A program made the translations under genes and the position numbers. Positions 26,169 to 34,243 of a stretch of DNA of 58,855 bases are shown here, in pieces. The stretch is from Candidatus Gastranaerophilales bacterium (GTDB lineage Bacteria > Cyanobacteriota > Vampirovibrionia > Gastranaerophilales > Gastranaerophilaceae), in the NCBI GenBank assembly GCA_910587815.1, contig CAJUNK010000015.1, positions 1 through 58,855 of the forward strand, written 5' to 3'. Numbering within the stretch: position 1 is the stretch's first letter; every line of letters starts with the position of its first letter. Below the pieces are notes generated by a model, which made no database searches, had not been told where the DNA came from, and worked only from the letters and a program-made list of their open reading frames with translations.

Positions 26169-26700
26169 AATCTTCAAAGATGGCAGAGAGTATGAAGTCG
26201 GAAGAAATTATATTGTTGGTGAAAGTATAAAGGGTGAAAAAGTCGGTTACAAGTTGGCGCATGGAACGGACGGTTTCAAATCCACAATATATTTTATTTC
26301 CAATAATTTCTTCCATGATAACAAACCAAAAAATATTGGTGAATTACATTATGACTTCACAACGGACATTATAACATATAAAAAATTTATTAAGCAACAA
26401 GAACATGAGTTCCACACAACCGATTCAATCGGTTTGAATTGGGATATTGTTTCAAATCTATGTCCGAAAGATAGAATTGTAATCATTGAAACAAACAATA
26501 AAACGCGGTTAGTTCGCACAATATCTGTTTCAAAGGCTTTGAAATTTCAAGATTTCAAATATTTTAAAAATTTAGGATATGAAAAACAATTATTCATTCC
26601 AAAAAGCGAATTTTTAACAAAAGAACTTGAAGTTTCCGCCAAAAGAAAAAGAGGTGCAAAGGGTGGAAGAACTAACAAAACGCGAAAAACAGGTTCTTGA
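26161..26700 (+). CDS. Hypothetical phage protein
   Basis: 179 residues starting MVKIFKDGREYEVGR. Mixed alpha/beta composition with a very basic C-terminus (KRKRGAKGGRTNKTRKTG) that could bind nucleic acid. It overlaps ssb at its start and the next regulator at its end. No family recognised. Confidence 0.6.
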   Translation: MVKIFKDGREYEVGRNYIVGESIKGEKVGYKLAHGTDGFKSTIYFISNNFFHDNKPKNIGELHYDFTTDIITYKKFIKQQEHEFHTTDSIGLNWDIVSNLCPKDRIVIIETNNKTRLVRTISVSKALKFQDFKYFKNLGYEKQLFIPKSEFLTKELEVSAKRKRGAKGGRTNKTRKTGS

Positions 26701-26845
26701 TTTGGTGCTATCCGGCAAAAAGACTTGTGAAATCAAACAAGAATTGCAGATTGCAACAAGCACGGTGCGCACATATTACAAACATCTTTTTCAAAAACTT
26801 TTCGTGAACTCAAAACACGAATTGATTTTGAAATACAAAAAATAA
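26663..26845 (+). CDS. LuxR/sigma-4-type helix-turn-helix protein
   Basis: 60 residues from GTG 26663 (site GAGGTG 6 nt upstream), overlapping the previous gene. ELTKREKQVLDLVLSGKKTC and STVRTYYKHLFQKL form a complete LuxR-type helix-turn-helix with nothing else attached. Free-standing domains of this kind in phages regulate early or late transcription. Confidence 0.7.
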   Translation: MEELTKREKQVLDLVLSGKKTCEIKQELQIATSTVRTYYKHLFQKLFVNSKHELILKYKK

Positions 26846-26858
26846 AAAGGAAGTAAAT

Positions 26859-27581
26859 ATGACATTAAATATTCAAGAAATAATAAATGACAAAATAACA
26901 GGCATGTTGGAAAACAAAGAAATTCAAGAAAAGATTGAAACAACAATTGAAAATGTTTTATTAAAAACAATAAGTGATTCAATATCCAATTATGATATTA
27001 GAAACATACTTGAAAAAAAGATGAAAAAAGAAGTTAGTGAATCGGTGGCATTGTTGGATTTATCCGGTTACACAAACAAAATCATTCAACAAATCGGACA
27101 AATCATTGAACAGGAACAAAACAAAGATTTGGCGGAAAAAATAAAAAATGAATACAATCATTTGTTCATAAATAAAAAAGAAAAAATAACACAAGAAGAA
27201 ATTATTTCAGCATTTGAAGAATATATAAAAAACAATAATGATGATTGGTATGATAAAACAATATATTGGGATGTAACACTAAAAAATGAATATGGTTCAT
27301 CAATATGGGTTGATTTTAAAATTTCATTATCAAGTGATTTTGGTGATTCTTATTTTGATGAAACATATAAAATAAGATTAACAAACAACTACAAAGAACC
27401 GGATAAATTCCATATTGTTGGAATTTATGAAAAAGGTGATTTTGGGGAAGATTTAACCAAAAAAATAAAATTGGGTTATCTCAATTCATTTGAAAAATTG
27501 CTTATTAACGCATTTTATAACGAAACACCAATTGTGGAGTTGGAAGAAGAACAAAACGAAAATCAATTGGGGGATTATTAA
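26859..27581 (+). CDS. Hypothetical phage protein, helical N-terminus
   Basis: 240 residues. The first 100 are long amphipathic helices (NIQEIINDKITGMLENKEIQ and following) with coiled-coil character. The rest is a beta-rich domain (YWDVTLKNEYGSSIWVDFKI). The ribosome site AAGGAAG precedes the ATG. It precedes the Dam gene by one base. No family recognised. Confidence 0.6.
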   Translation: MTLNIQEIINDKITGMLENKEIQEKIETTIENVLLKTISDSISNYDIRNILEKKMKKEVSESVALLDLSGYTNKIIQQIGQIIEQEQNKDLAEKIKNEYNHLFINKKEKITQEEIISAFEEYIKNNNDDWYDKTIYWDVTLKNEYGSSIWVDFKISLSSDFGDSYFDETYKIRLTNNYKEPDKFHIVGIYEKGDFGEDLTKKIKLGYLNSFEKLLINAFYNETPIVELEEEQNENQLGDY

Positions 27582-27582
27582 A

Positions 27583-28098
27583 ATGGTTGATGCGCAAAAA
27601 TACAATTTCACGCAAGAAAGAAGTGATTATTTGACACCGCCGGAAATACTTGAAGAAATTTTTCAAGAATTAAACCTTTTGGGGATTTATACCGGTGAAA
27701 AATTTGATTGTGATGTTTGTTGCACACAAACAAATATTCCGGCGCATCATCACTTCATAGACGGAAAACAAGATGGATTGAATGAATCGTGGTATGGATT
27801 GAATTATTGCAATCCGCCTTATAAAACATGTGATAAATGGGTAAAAAAAGCATTTCAAGAATTTCAAAATGGCAAATCTTCCGTGTTATTGATTCCGGCA
27901 AGGACTGAAACAAAATATTGGCAAGAAAACATTTTGGATTGTGGATATGCAACAAAACCAAACATTCATGTGCGCTTTTTGCGCAAGGGTTATTCATTCA
28001 TAAATCCGGAAGACAATTCAAGAATGGGTGTTTTTAAAAACGCGCTTGCAATTGTCATTTTTGATGCAAGTAAAACAAAGGAAAGGGCGGTGGTATAG
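27583..28098 (+). CDS. Phage DNA N6-adenine methyltransferase (Dam type)
   Basis: 171 residues with the catalytic NPPY motif in LNYCNPPYKTCDKWVKKAF, the FDCDVCCT segment (SAM region) and VLLIPARTETKYW. These match the short phage Dam family (about 170 residues). It methylates adenine in a short target, protecting phage DNA or replacing the host pattern. ATG 27583 follows the previous stop at once. The next gene follows without gap, so both methyltransferases are co-expressed. Confidence 0.85.
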   Translation: MVDAQKYNFTQERSDYLTPPEILEEIFQELNLLGIYTGEKFDCDVCCTQTNIPAHHHFIDGKQDGLNESWYGLNYCNPPYKTCDKWVKKAFQEFQNGKSSVLLIPARTETKYWQENILDCGYATKPNIHVRFLRKGYSFINPEDNSRMGVFKNALAIVIFDASKTKERAVV

Positions 28099-29013
28099 AT
28101 GTTTTTTAATAAGATAAAAAGTTGGTTGGGTAAATTCAAAAATAAAAAAAATGGATTGGTTGTCGTTTCGCTTTTTGACGGAATTTCATGCGGGCAATTG
28201 GCTTTAAAACGTGTAAATATAAATGTGCAAAAATATTATGCATTTGAAATTGATAAATATGCAATTCAAATCACACAAAAAAACTTTCCAAATACAATTC
28301 AAATGGGTAGTGTAATAAATGCAGATTTTAAACAGTTTAAAGGAAAAGTGGATTTATTGATAGGTGGTTCACCTTGTCAAAATTTATCTATTGCGGGAAA
28401 CCGTAAAGGATTAAAAGGTAATGAAAGTAAATTATTTTTTGAATATTTAAGAGCATTAAAAGAAATTAAGCCAAAATATTTTCTTCTTGAAAATAATGCA
28501 TCAATGTCAAAAGAGAATCAAGATATAATTTCACAATATATGGGTTGCGAACCAATATTGATAAATTCAGCATTAGTATCAGCACAAACAAGAAAAAGAC
28601 TCTATTGGACAAATATCCCTAATGTTCAGCAACCAAAAGATTTGAATATTTATTTAAAAGATATTGTTCAACCAATAAAAGAAAAAGAATCATTTAATTG
28701 CACAGACAGATTAAAAGCAAAAGAAATTGGAACATTATCACACAAAAAAGGGTGGGGAAGTGTGAGAACATTAAACCAAAAATCTCACACATTAACATGT
28801 TCACAATCAATTTCTAATTCTGGTGCAACAACTATAAAATATAATGATAACTTATATTTTATACCAACGCCAATTGAATGTGAAAGACTTCAAACACTTC
28901 CGGATAATTACACATCCGGTGTAAGTAAAACACAACAATATAAAATGATTGGTAACGGTTGGACAGTTGAGGTGATCGCCCATATTTTTAAAAATATAAG
29001 AGGTGTTGCATAA
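28099..29013 (+). CDS. DNA cytosine C5-methyltransferase (Dcm type)
   Basis: 304 residues. Motif I VSLFDGISCGQLAL, motif IV GGSPCQNLSIAG with the catalytic Cys, motif VI LLENNAS (usually ENV), motif VIII QTRKRLYWTN and motif X GNGWTVEVIAHIF. The short target-recognition region fits phage orphan enzymes. The ENN in place of ENV is a small departure. No restriction enzyme lies beside it. The prophage is visibly rich in CCGG compared with the host flanks, a possible but untested target. Confidence 0.9.
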   Translation: MFFNKIKSWLGKFKNKKNGLVVVSLFDGISCGQLALKRVNINVQKYYAFEIDKYAIQITQKNFPNTIQMGSVINADFKQFKGKVDLLIGGSPCQNLSIAGNRKGLKGNESKLFFEYLRALKEIKPKYFLLENNASMSKENQDIISQYMGCEPILINSALVSAQTRKRLYWTNIPNVQQPKDLNIYLKDIVQPIKEKESFNCTDRLKAKEIGTLSHKKGWGSVRTLNQKSHTLTCSQSISNSGATTIKYNDNLYFIPTPIECERLQTLPDNYTSGVSKTQQYKMIGNGWTVEVIAHIFKNIRGVA

Positions 29014-29333
29014 TGGCTTATAGAGTAGCAAAGAAAACAACAAAATTAACAGAAAACAAATGTTTGAAATGCAAGCATCACAAGATGCTTAACCCGCAAC
29101 ATAATATTATTGAATGCGTTGCGCCAAATTGGTGCATCACATCAACTTTCAATGCAAAAGATTTTTATTGTGTTGAATATAAAAGCATTTCTGAAATGGA
29201 TAATTATGAAAAAAGAAAATTGGAAGAAAAGATTCAAGCCGATTATCGCAAAAAGGCATACAAAGAATATTGCAACAAATATTATCCAAAGAAGATGGCA
29301 CAAAAAATGATAAAAGAGAAATTTGGGAAGTGA
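29013..29333 (+). CDS. Hypothetical phage protein with Cys pairs
   Basis: 106 residues. The N-terminal half has CLKCKHHK and later CVAPNWC and YC, a possible zinc site; the C-terminal half is Lys/Glu-rich helix. It overlaps the Dcm stop by one base. No family recognised. Confidence 0.6.
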   Translation: MAYRVAKKTTKLTENKCLKCKHHKMLNPQHNIIECVAPNWCITSTFNAKDFYCVEYKSISEMDNYEKRKLEEKIQADYRKKAYKEYCNKYYPKKMAQKMIKEKFGK

Positions 29334-29343
29334 GGATGAAACA

Positions 29344-29655
29344 ATGGCAAAAATAATTGCACTGGAACAAGTGTTAAAAGATATTCAAGGCGTATTTACA
29401 ACTTTTTTAAAACAACATGTTGTCATAAAAAAAAGCCGTAGAAGTTTTATTAACACTTACAAAAAAGCGGTTCAAGAATATATGGATAAACTCCATAAAG
29501 AAAATCAACATTTTCCAAAGGTTATTGTAAAGAAGAAAAAACTTCCGCGCAAACTCAAAAAGGCATATAAGAAAAAAGGAATTATTGAATTAGAGTTGAT
29601 TCAATGTGTAGAAACAATCAGTTTAGATATTGAGTTGGGAAAGGGGCAAAAATGA
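29344..29655 (+). CDS. Hypothetical basic phage protein
   Basis: 103 residues from ATG 29344 (site GAGGATGAAAC; an earlier in-frame codon at 29323 lies inside the previous gene). Very lysine-rich middle (VIVKKKKLPRKLKKAYKKKG), suggesting nucleic-acid contact. No family recognised. Confidence 0.6.
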   Translation: MAKIIALEQVLKDIQGVFTTFLKQHVVIKKSRRSFINTYKKAVQEYMDKLHKENQHFPKVIVKKKKLPRKLKKAYKKKGIIELELIQCVETISLDIELGKGQK

Positions 29656-29843
29656 ACGATATTCAAAGGCAATTTTTAATATTAGCAACAATGATAATAT
29701 TGGCATTGTGGAAGATTACGGATTTAATAATTTGGATATTCACAAAATTTGAATATCTTCCGGCAATTGGTGGATTTATAGCAATATTCACTTTGCTTTT
29801 CATCATCAGATATAACGCATACAAAAGCAAAGGCGGGCAATGA
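29652..29843 (+). CDS. Small two-span membrane protein
   Basis: 63 residues with two hydrophobic helices (FLILATMIILALWKITDLII and IGGFIAIFTLLFIIRY). Overlaps both neighbours by 4 nt (ATGA type), so it is part of a coupled early operon. Function unknown. Confidence 0.6.
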   Translation: MNDIQRQFLILATMIILALWKITDLIIWIFTKFEYLPAIGGFIAIFTLLFIIRYNAYKSKGGQ

Positions 29844-30043
29844 TGATAAATGCAAAACAAATGCGTGAAATCGCGGAAGAAAACAAAATGAAATTATTGC
29901 GCACAGAAATTGAATCCAATATAAGGAAAGCAAGCGCAAAGGGTAGAACAAAAATCACAATTTCCGGTCAAATACCGGCTTGTATTATTGAAGAATTACA
30001 ACAAAATGGATTCCGATTTAATAACGGCATTATAGAGTGGTAA
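29840..30043 (+). CDS. Small hypothetical phage protein
   Basis: 67 residues: an N-terminal helix (AKQMREIAEENKMKLLRTEI) then GRTKITISGQIPACIIEELQ and GFRFNNGIIEW, a compact alpha/beta pattern repeated across gut phages in my general impression, but no named family. Overlaps the previous gene by 4 nt. Confidence 0.55.
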   Translation: MMINAKQMREIAEENKMKLLRTEIESNIRKASAKGRTKITISGQIPACIIEELQQNGFRFNNGIIEW

Positions 30044-30103
30044 AAATTGATTTTAGGGTGTCGGATATGTATTTATATTCCGACACACCAAAAAATCAAT
30101 TTT
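30043..30103 (+). repeat. Long two-tier inverted repeat (RNA hairpin)
   Basis: Outer arms AAAATTGATTTT (30043-30054) and AAAATCAATTTT (30092-30103) are perfectly complementary over 12 bp; inner arms GTGTCGGA (30058-30065) and TCCGACAC (30079-30086) over 8 bp. It sits between the early operon and the replication genes. There is no long T tail, so an RNA-processing site, attenuator or protein site is as likely as a terminator. Confidence 0.75.
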
Positions 30104-30158
30104 AAAGGGTATAGAATGACCGCAAATTGAATATAAAAATGAGGTAGTAAATAAGAAA

Positions 30159-30974
30159 ATGAGCAAAAGATTTGTTGATACAGAAATTTGGCAAAAAGAA
30201 TGGTTTCAAGTTTTAACTTTGAAAGAAAAAATTCTTGTGAAATATATTTTTGAAAATTGTGATTGCGCCGGCATGTGGAATGGCAATTTTCGTTTGGCAT
30301 CATTTGTTATTGGTGAATCCGTAACAATTGAAGAATTAAAAGCATTGAATGATAAAAAGGAATTGTTTGAATTTCTTCCGGATGGAAAAATTTTCATTCT
30401 TGATTTTATCAATTTCCAATATGGAAATTTATCCGATAAATGCAAACCACATAAACCGATTATTTCATTGTTAAAAAAATACGGTTTATTTGAAAGGGTA
30501 TTGAAAGGGTATTCAAAGGGTATTGAAACCCTTGAAGAAAAAGAAAAAGAAAAAGAACAAGAAAAGGAAGAAGAAAAAGAAAAAGAAATTGATGTTGAAT
30601 CATTGAATTTTAAAAATCCGGATTTAATGTTTGATAGAAACATTGAAAAAGTCTTCAATGAATATGAAAGCAGATGTAAAAATTGTTTACCTTTAAAGTT
30701 TGAAAAGCGCAATTTGGAGTTAAGGCAAGAAATATTTCAATTCTTGCAGATGATTAAATTTGATTTTGAATATATCGCGGAATTATGCGGAAAAGCAAAT
30801 GAATTAAAATCCATCTATGAAAACCCAATTGACTTGAAAGCATTGATAAAAAACCATGAACGCATCTTCAATGGATTCTATGCAAATGCTAAAAGCAACG
30901 GTTCAAAGAATACAACCAAAACAGGAAATAAGACATTAACACCGGATGAAGTGTTAGAAAAGGCGGGTTGGTAA
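30159..30974 (+). CDS. Phage replication initiator-like protein (O/DnaD-type)
   Basis: 271 residues. The N-terminal part (about 1-110, with WQKEWFQVLTLKEKILVKYI and FRLASFVIGESVTIEEL) resembles the winged-helix start of phage replisome organisers. A Lys/Glu repeat linker (about 125-150) and a C-terminal helical domain (NLELRQEIFQFLQMIKFDFE...GWYANAK-like end) follow. It is directly followed by a DnaC-like loader, the normal pair. Three 11-bp direct repeats lie inside the gene, so it probably binds its own origin, as lambda O does. Confidence 0.65.
   Translation: MSKRFVDTEIWQKEWFQVLTLKEKILVKYIFENCDCAGMWNGNFRLASFVIGESVTIEELKALNDKKELFEFLPDGKIFILDFINFQYGNLSDKCKPHKPIISLLKKYGLFERVLKGYSKGIETLEEKEKEKEQEKEEEKEKEIDVESLNFKNPDLMFDRNIEKVFNEYESRCKNCLPLKFEKRNLELRQEIFQFLQMIKFDFEYIAELCGKANELKSIYENPIDLKALIKNHERIFNGFYANAKSNGSKNTTKTGNKTLTPDEVLEKAGW
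30491..30595 (+). other. Candidate phage replication origin inside the initiator gene
   Basis: Three tandem 11-bp repeats of TGAAAGGGTAT (30491-30501, 30502-30512, and 30513-30523 with one change) and a partial fourth are followed by a purine-rich A/G tract (about 30533-30590). The period of 11 is not a codon multiple, so it is not simply a protein repeat. Iterons plus an easily melted tract inside the initiator gene is the lambda-type origin layout. Confidence 0.6.
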
Positions 30975-30975
30975 G

Positions 30976-31761
30976 ATGAAAAAATGTTCAATATGCGGAA
31001 AAGAATATAAAGTGCAAGAAATTGTAATTGGCGGGCGCAAAATGAGAGATTTGGAAATTCCGCAATGTGAATGCGAATATAAAAGATTTGAAGAAAATGA
31101 AAAGCGCAAAGCGGAAGAAAAAAGACTTGAAAAAATCAGAGAAAAGGCGGATGGATTGAAAAAAGATTTGAATTGTCCTTTGATGACACCACTTTTTGTT
31201 GATAAAACATTTTCATTTTATTTCAATAACCCTATAAAGCCGGCATGGTCGGATGAATACAATAAAAATTTCCGCCGGTGTGTTGATTATGCAAGGGAAT
31301 TTGAAAAAGGTGATTCCGGTTTAATGATGATTGGTAATGTTGGAACAGGAAAAACCACATTGCAAGCATGCATCATTCACGAATTAGAACGAAAAGGAAA
31401 AATTTGTTTGTTGGTTCAATTCTCAACATTATTGGATTTGATGATACAGGCATGCAGTTTTGATGCAAAAACATCAATCTTTCAGTTATACAACATTCTT
31501 GCACAATTTGATTATGTTGTTTTAGATGATTTGGGGCGCGAAAAATACACAGAAAAAAGACTTGAAATTGCATTCCGGATTATTGATTGTTTGATGAATA
31601 ACAAAGTAACTGTTTCAATAACCGCGAATCAAGAGTGTTTGGAATCTTTGTTAAAAATTCCGGAGTATAACGCAATTATTGACCGTTTGCGCTTAATGTG
31701 TCCGGAAAAAATGATTTTCACCGGTGATTCATTTAGAAGTATAAATGTTAAGAAATATTAA
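30976..31761 (+). CDS. DnaC/IstB-like helicase loader ATPase
   Basis: 261 residues. An N-terminal zinc-like cluster (CSICGKEYK and CECEYK), then an AAA+ ATPase: Walker A GNVGTGKTTLQA (about 116-127), Walker B YVVLDDLGREK, sensor segment TVSITANQE and the arginine-finger region IDRLRLMCPE. It loads the replicative helicase at the phage origin. It starts 1 nt after the initiator gene. Confidence 0.88.
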   Translation: MKKCSICGKEYKVQEIVIGGRKMRDLEIPQCECEYKRFEENEKRKAEEKRLEKIREKADGLKKDLNCPLMTPLFVDKTFSFYFNNPIKPAWSDEYNKNFRRCVDYAREFEKGDSGLMMIGNVGTGKTTLQACIIHELERKGKICLLVQFSTLLDLMIQACSFDAKTSIFQLYNILAQFDYVVLDDLGREKYTEKRLEIAFRIIDCLMNNKVTVSITANQECLESLLKIPEYNAIIDRLRLMCPEKMIFTGDSFRSINVKKY

Positions 31762-31849
31762 ATGAGATTTTGGGAAATTTTTATTGTGCAAATCCATGTC
31801 ATTATTGGGTTTGCTTTTTGTTTGCAAAATAAATTTCAAAAATGGGGGA

Positions 31850-31877
31850 TTGCAAAGATAAAAAATTTTTGTATAAT
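31850..31877 (+). promoter_or_regulatory. Promoter of the phage ncRNA
   Basis: TTGCAA (31850-31855), 16-bp spacer, TATAAT (31872-31877). Confidence 0.65.
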
Positions 31878-31883
31878 GGCAAT

Positions 31884-32092
31884 GTGATTTATAAAGTTAA
31901 GGCGAGATGCAAACACTTTATAAAGTTTTCAAGAAAATGTTCTTGAAATAGCGGTTAATAACATAATACCACACCATAACGAAGTTGACCAAATGATGAA
32001 AAAAAGTAATCCGGCAAAGGTCAGATGGTGAAGCGATAAGGTTCGATACGGGAAAAGTTGTTAATGTCAAGGCGGTAGCATTGGCATTTTTT
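31884..32092 (+). ncRNA. Structured phage non-coding RNA, no known family
   Basis: A 400-nt gap between the helicase loader and the next gene holds a promoter, four paired elements and a terminator. Stem 1: TTTATAAAGT (31888-31897) with ACTTTATAAA (31915-31924). Stem 2: TTTCAAGAA (31927-31935) with TTCTTGAAA (31940-31948). Stem 3: CACCAT and TGACC (31972-31990) with GGTCA and ATGGTG (32019-32030). Stem 4 is the terminator. A 14-codon frame (31907-31951, MQTLYKVFKKMFLK) starts in loop 1 after AAGG; it may be a leader peptide or chance. The predicted RNA is about 209 nt. It does not fold as a tRNA. Confidence 0.6.
32063..32092 (+). terminator. Terminator of the phage ncRNA
   Basis: AATGTCAA (32063-32070) pairs with TTGGCATT (32081-32088) over 8 bp with one G-U, followed by a T run. 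Confidence 0.7.
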
Positions 32093-32165
32093 CAGTTTAA
32101 TAGATTTAAGACCGTTTAGTGCATTATTACTATCGGCGCAATATCCAAAAGAGGGAGTGCGCGGA

Positions 32166-32546
32166 ATGTTTAATGTTGAATGTTGCAAAGGTCAAAGAAG
32201 ATGCAGAACATTTGAATTGGTGAAGTCAAAATGTTTTCAATATGTAAGATTGAAAATTGGCAGATGTTCAAAATGCGGAAGATTTTTTGTTGCTATTGAA
32301 AAACTTGATTTTTTCGGCAAAAAATCTTGCATCAAAAAATATGGTGAAGATGCTTTAAGACTTTATGAAAAGAATCTTTGCAATGTTCTTTATGAAATCA
32401 TTCTTATTAAACATGCATCATCAAAAGTTGCGTGGACTTATTACAAAGTAATAAACGCGGAAACACAGGTGCGCAGATATATGGATGAATCCGGAAACGC
32501 AAGCAATGAAAAATTGCATTGTCCGGTGAAAGTGATTTGCGCATGA
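32166..32546 (+). CDS. Hypothetical phage protein with zinc-ribbon motif
   Basis: 126 residues from ATG 32166 (GAGGGAG 8 nt upstream; a GTG at 32157 is too close). CCKGQRRC and IGRCSKCGRFFVA suggest a zinc ribbon; later helices contain YGEDALRLYEKN. It overlaps the next gene by 4 nt. No family recognised; possibly a late regulator by position. Confidence 0.55.
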   Translation: MFNVECCKGQRRCRTFELVKSKCFQYVRLKIGRCSKCGRFFVAIEKLDFFGKKSCIKKYGEDALRLYEKNLCNVLYEIILIKHASSKVAWTYYKVINAETQVRRYMDESGNASNEKLHCPVKVICA

Positions 32547-33289
32547 ATTTTACAATTTCTAATCTTGCTTATGCAAAAAGTGTTTTAAATACTGTATTTA
32601 AGCACATGCAAGATGGTAAAATATACCGCTTGCAATTTGATGAAGTTAAGTCATTGAAGACACAAAAACAATTGGGATTTATATTTGGTGGTATTATAAA
32701 AGCATTATTGCAGTATTTCAGCAATATTGGTTATGATTTTACACCGGAACAAATCAAAGAATGGTTATATGAAGAAATCGGAACAAGGGAAACAATATTT
32801 CTTCCAAACGGCAAAGAACAACGGATAATTAAAACACTTTCCGGAATGACAAAAAAACAAGCAAGTGATTTTATTTATAAACTTCTTTGTTTTATTGATT
32901 CATCAGATGCTTTGGATGATTTTGTTTTACCGCCGGATTTAAGATATTGTTGGACACACAACATTGATGATAAATTGATTGAAGAAATTCAACAATTTAA
33001 TTTTCCGGAAAAAAGCGAATATTATTTGAAACACATCCGCAAATTAACTTGCATCAGATGTGGACACAAAGGGGGTGAAGCGCATCACATTAAACGCAAT
33101 TCCGGATTAGGGAAAAAGAATCCGGATTGGTTCACAATTCCGATTTGTGAAAAATGTCATGTTCCATATCTTCATTCAACAGTCGGTGAACCGCAGTTCT
33201 TGAAAGAAATTTCAAACACTATTGGCGGATTAGACATTGAATTGTTTTGTAAATTATCTTTTTATATGTGGATGTATAACTATAATTAA
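32543..33289 (+). CDS. Putative HNHc-type nuclease / recombination protein
   Basis: 248 residues from ATG 32543. The N-terminal half (YRLQFDEVKSLKTQKQLGFI) is like the phage HNHc_6/NinB-like proteins of recombination loci. The C-terminal half has CIRCGHKGGEAHHI and ICEKCH, a zinc-bound HNH arrangement with the HH pair. It probably cuts or binds branched DNA during replication or recombination. The family is inferred from motifs and position only. Confidence 0.6.
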   Translation: MNFTISNLAYAKSVLNTVFKHMQDGKIYRLQFDEVKSLKTQKQLGFIFGGIIKALLQYFSNIGYDFTPEQIKEWLYEEIGTRETIFLPNGKEQRIIKTLSGMTKKQASDFIYKLLCFIDSSDALDDFVLPPDLRYCWTHNIDDKLIEEIQQFNFPEKSEYYLKHIRKLTCIRCGHKGGEAHHIKRNSGLGKKNPDWFTIPICEKCHVPYLHSTVGEPQFLKEISNTIGGLDIELFCKLSFYMWMYNYN

Positions 33290-33331
33290 GGGTTTCAAAA
33301 ATAAGGCTCTCTCTTTCTTATTTAAGCGGAT

Positions 33332-33364
33332 AAGGGGTTGTGATGGGGTGCAATCCCTTTTTTC
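33332..33364 (+). terminator. Terminator after the early/middle operon
   Basis: AAGGGGTTG (33332-33340) pairs with CAATCCCTT (33351-33359), 9 bp with one G-U, then a T run. Confidence 0.7.
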
Positions 33365-33376
33365 TTATGGGTGAAT

Positions 33377-33673
33377 ATGGCAAAAGAGTTTGCAAAAAGT
33401 TTTTATAATTCAAAGCGGTGGAAAGATATTCAGCGCATTTATAAGCAAATGAAATTCGGCATTTGTGAAAGATGCGGAAAACCAAACGGAACAATTGTTC
33501 ATCACAAAATCTATTTGGATGAAACAAATATAAACAATCCGGACATTGCATTGAATCCAAACAATCTTGAATTGTTGTGTCAAGATTGCCACAATCACGA
33601 GCATCACGCAACGCGCAAAGCAACGGCAAGCGGGTTGCGGTTCAACAGTAAAGGGGAATTGATAAAAGGTTAA
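33377..33673 (+). CDS. HNH endonuclease next to terminase
   Basis: 98 residues. CERCGKPNGTIVHHKIYL, NLELLCQDCHNHEH and a C-terminal R/K tail make a complete HNH nuclease with two CxxC zinc knuckles. In HK97-like phages this gene lies directly before terminase and is needed for specific cutting at packaging. Bases 33674-33826 after it hold no gene. Confidence 0.88.
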   Translation: MAKEFAKSFYNSKRWKDIQRIYKQMKFGICERCGKPNGTIVHHKIYLDETNINNPDIALNPNNLELLCQDCHNHEHHATRKATASGLRFNSKGELIKG

Positions 33674-33826
33674 AACATAATAATGGCGCGGGTTTGAACA
33701 ATACAACACAACATCCCCCCATCAAATTTTGAAAATTTTAAAACACAAAAGACCGAAGCCCCCAGATTTGTAAAAAATATGGGTTCGCGCATGAGGGGTG
33801 TGGTCTTTTATGAAAAGGAAGTAATT

Positions 33827-34228
33827 ATGAATGAAGAAATGTTTGAAGACATTCCGGAAGTTTCCATTTTTTCTGAAAAAGAAAAAACACAGATGAAACA
33901 AAAAGAAGAAAAAAGATTGAAAAAAATCTTCAAAGATTACAGACCGGAAGTCAATGAATTAGTAAAACCGTTAATTGATAGATGCGCTTTTTTGTTTACG
34001 GAGTTAAAGGAAGCGGAAGCGCAGATTCAAAAATTCGGTTCAGTTGAAGTGTATAAAAATGGTGCAAATCAATGGGGCAGAAAAAAATCCGCATCCGTTG
34101 AAGTTCACAACATAATGATTAAAAATTATGCGGTTGTGATTAAACAATTGATTGATTTATTGCCAAAGGAATCAAGTGATAAAGCAATGGATGAATTTAA
34201 GGATTTTTTAACTTCCGGTAAAAAATAG
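33827..34228 (+). CDS. Terminase small subunit (P27 type)
   Basis: 133 residues from ATG 33827 (site AAGGAAG; an earlier in-frame Met at 33779 has no site). It contains LVKPLIDRCAFLFTELKEAE, VHNIMIKNYAVVIKQLIDLL and a C-terminal acidic helix, the pattern of P27-family small terminases that recognise the packaging site. It precedes the large subunit by 15 nt. Confidence 0.78.
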   Translation: MNEEMFEDIPEVSIFSEKEKTQMKQKEEKRLKKIFKDYRPEVNELVKPLIDRCAFLFTELKEAEAQIQKFGSVEVYKNGANQWGRKKSASVEVHNIMIKNYAVVIKQLIDLLPKESSDKAMDEFKDFLTSGKK

Positions 34229-34243
34229 AAAAGGCGGGTTAAT

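Noticed and set aside
32030..32055. tRNA-like GGTTCGATACGGG segment
   Set aside because: No matching acceptor, D or anticodon arms; it is part of the structured RNA but not a tRNA.
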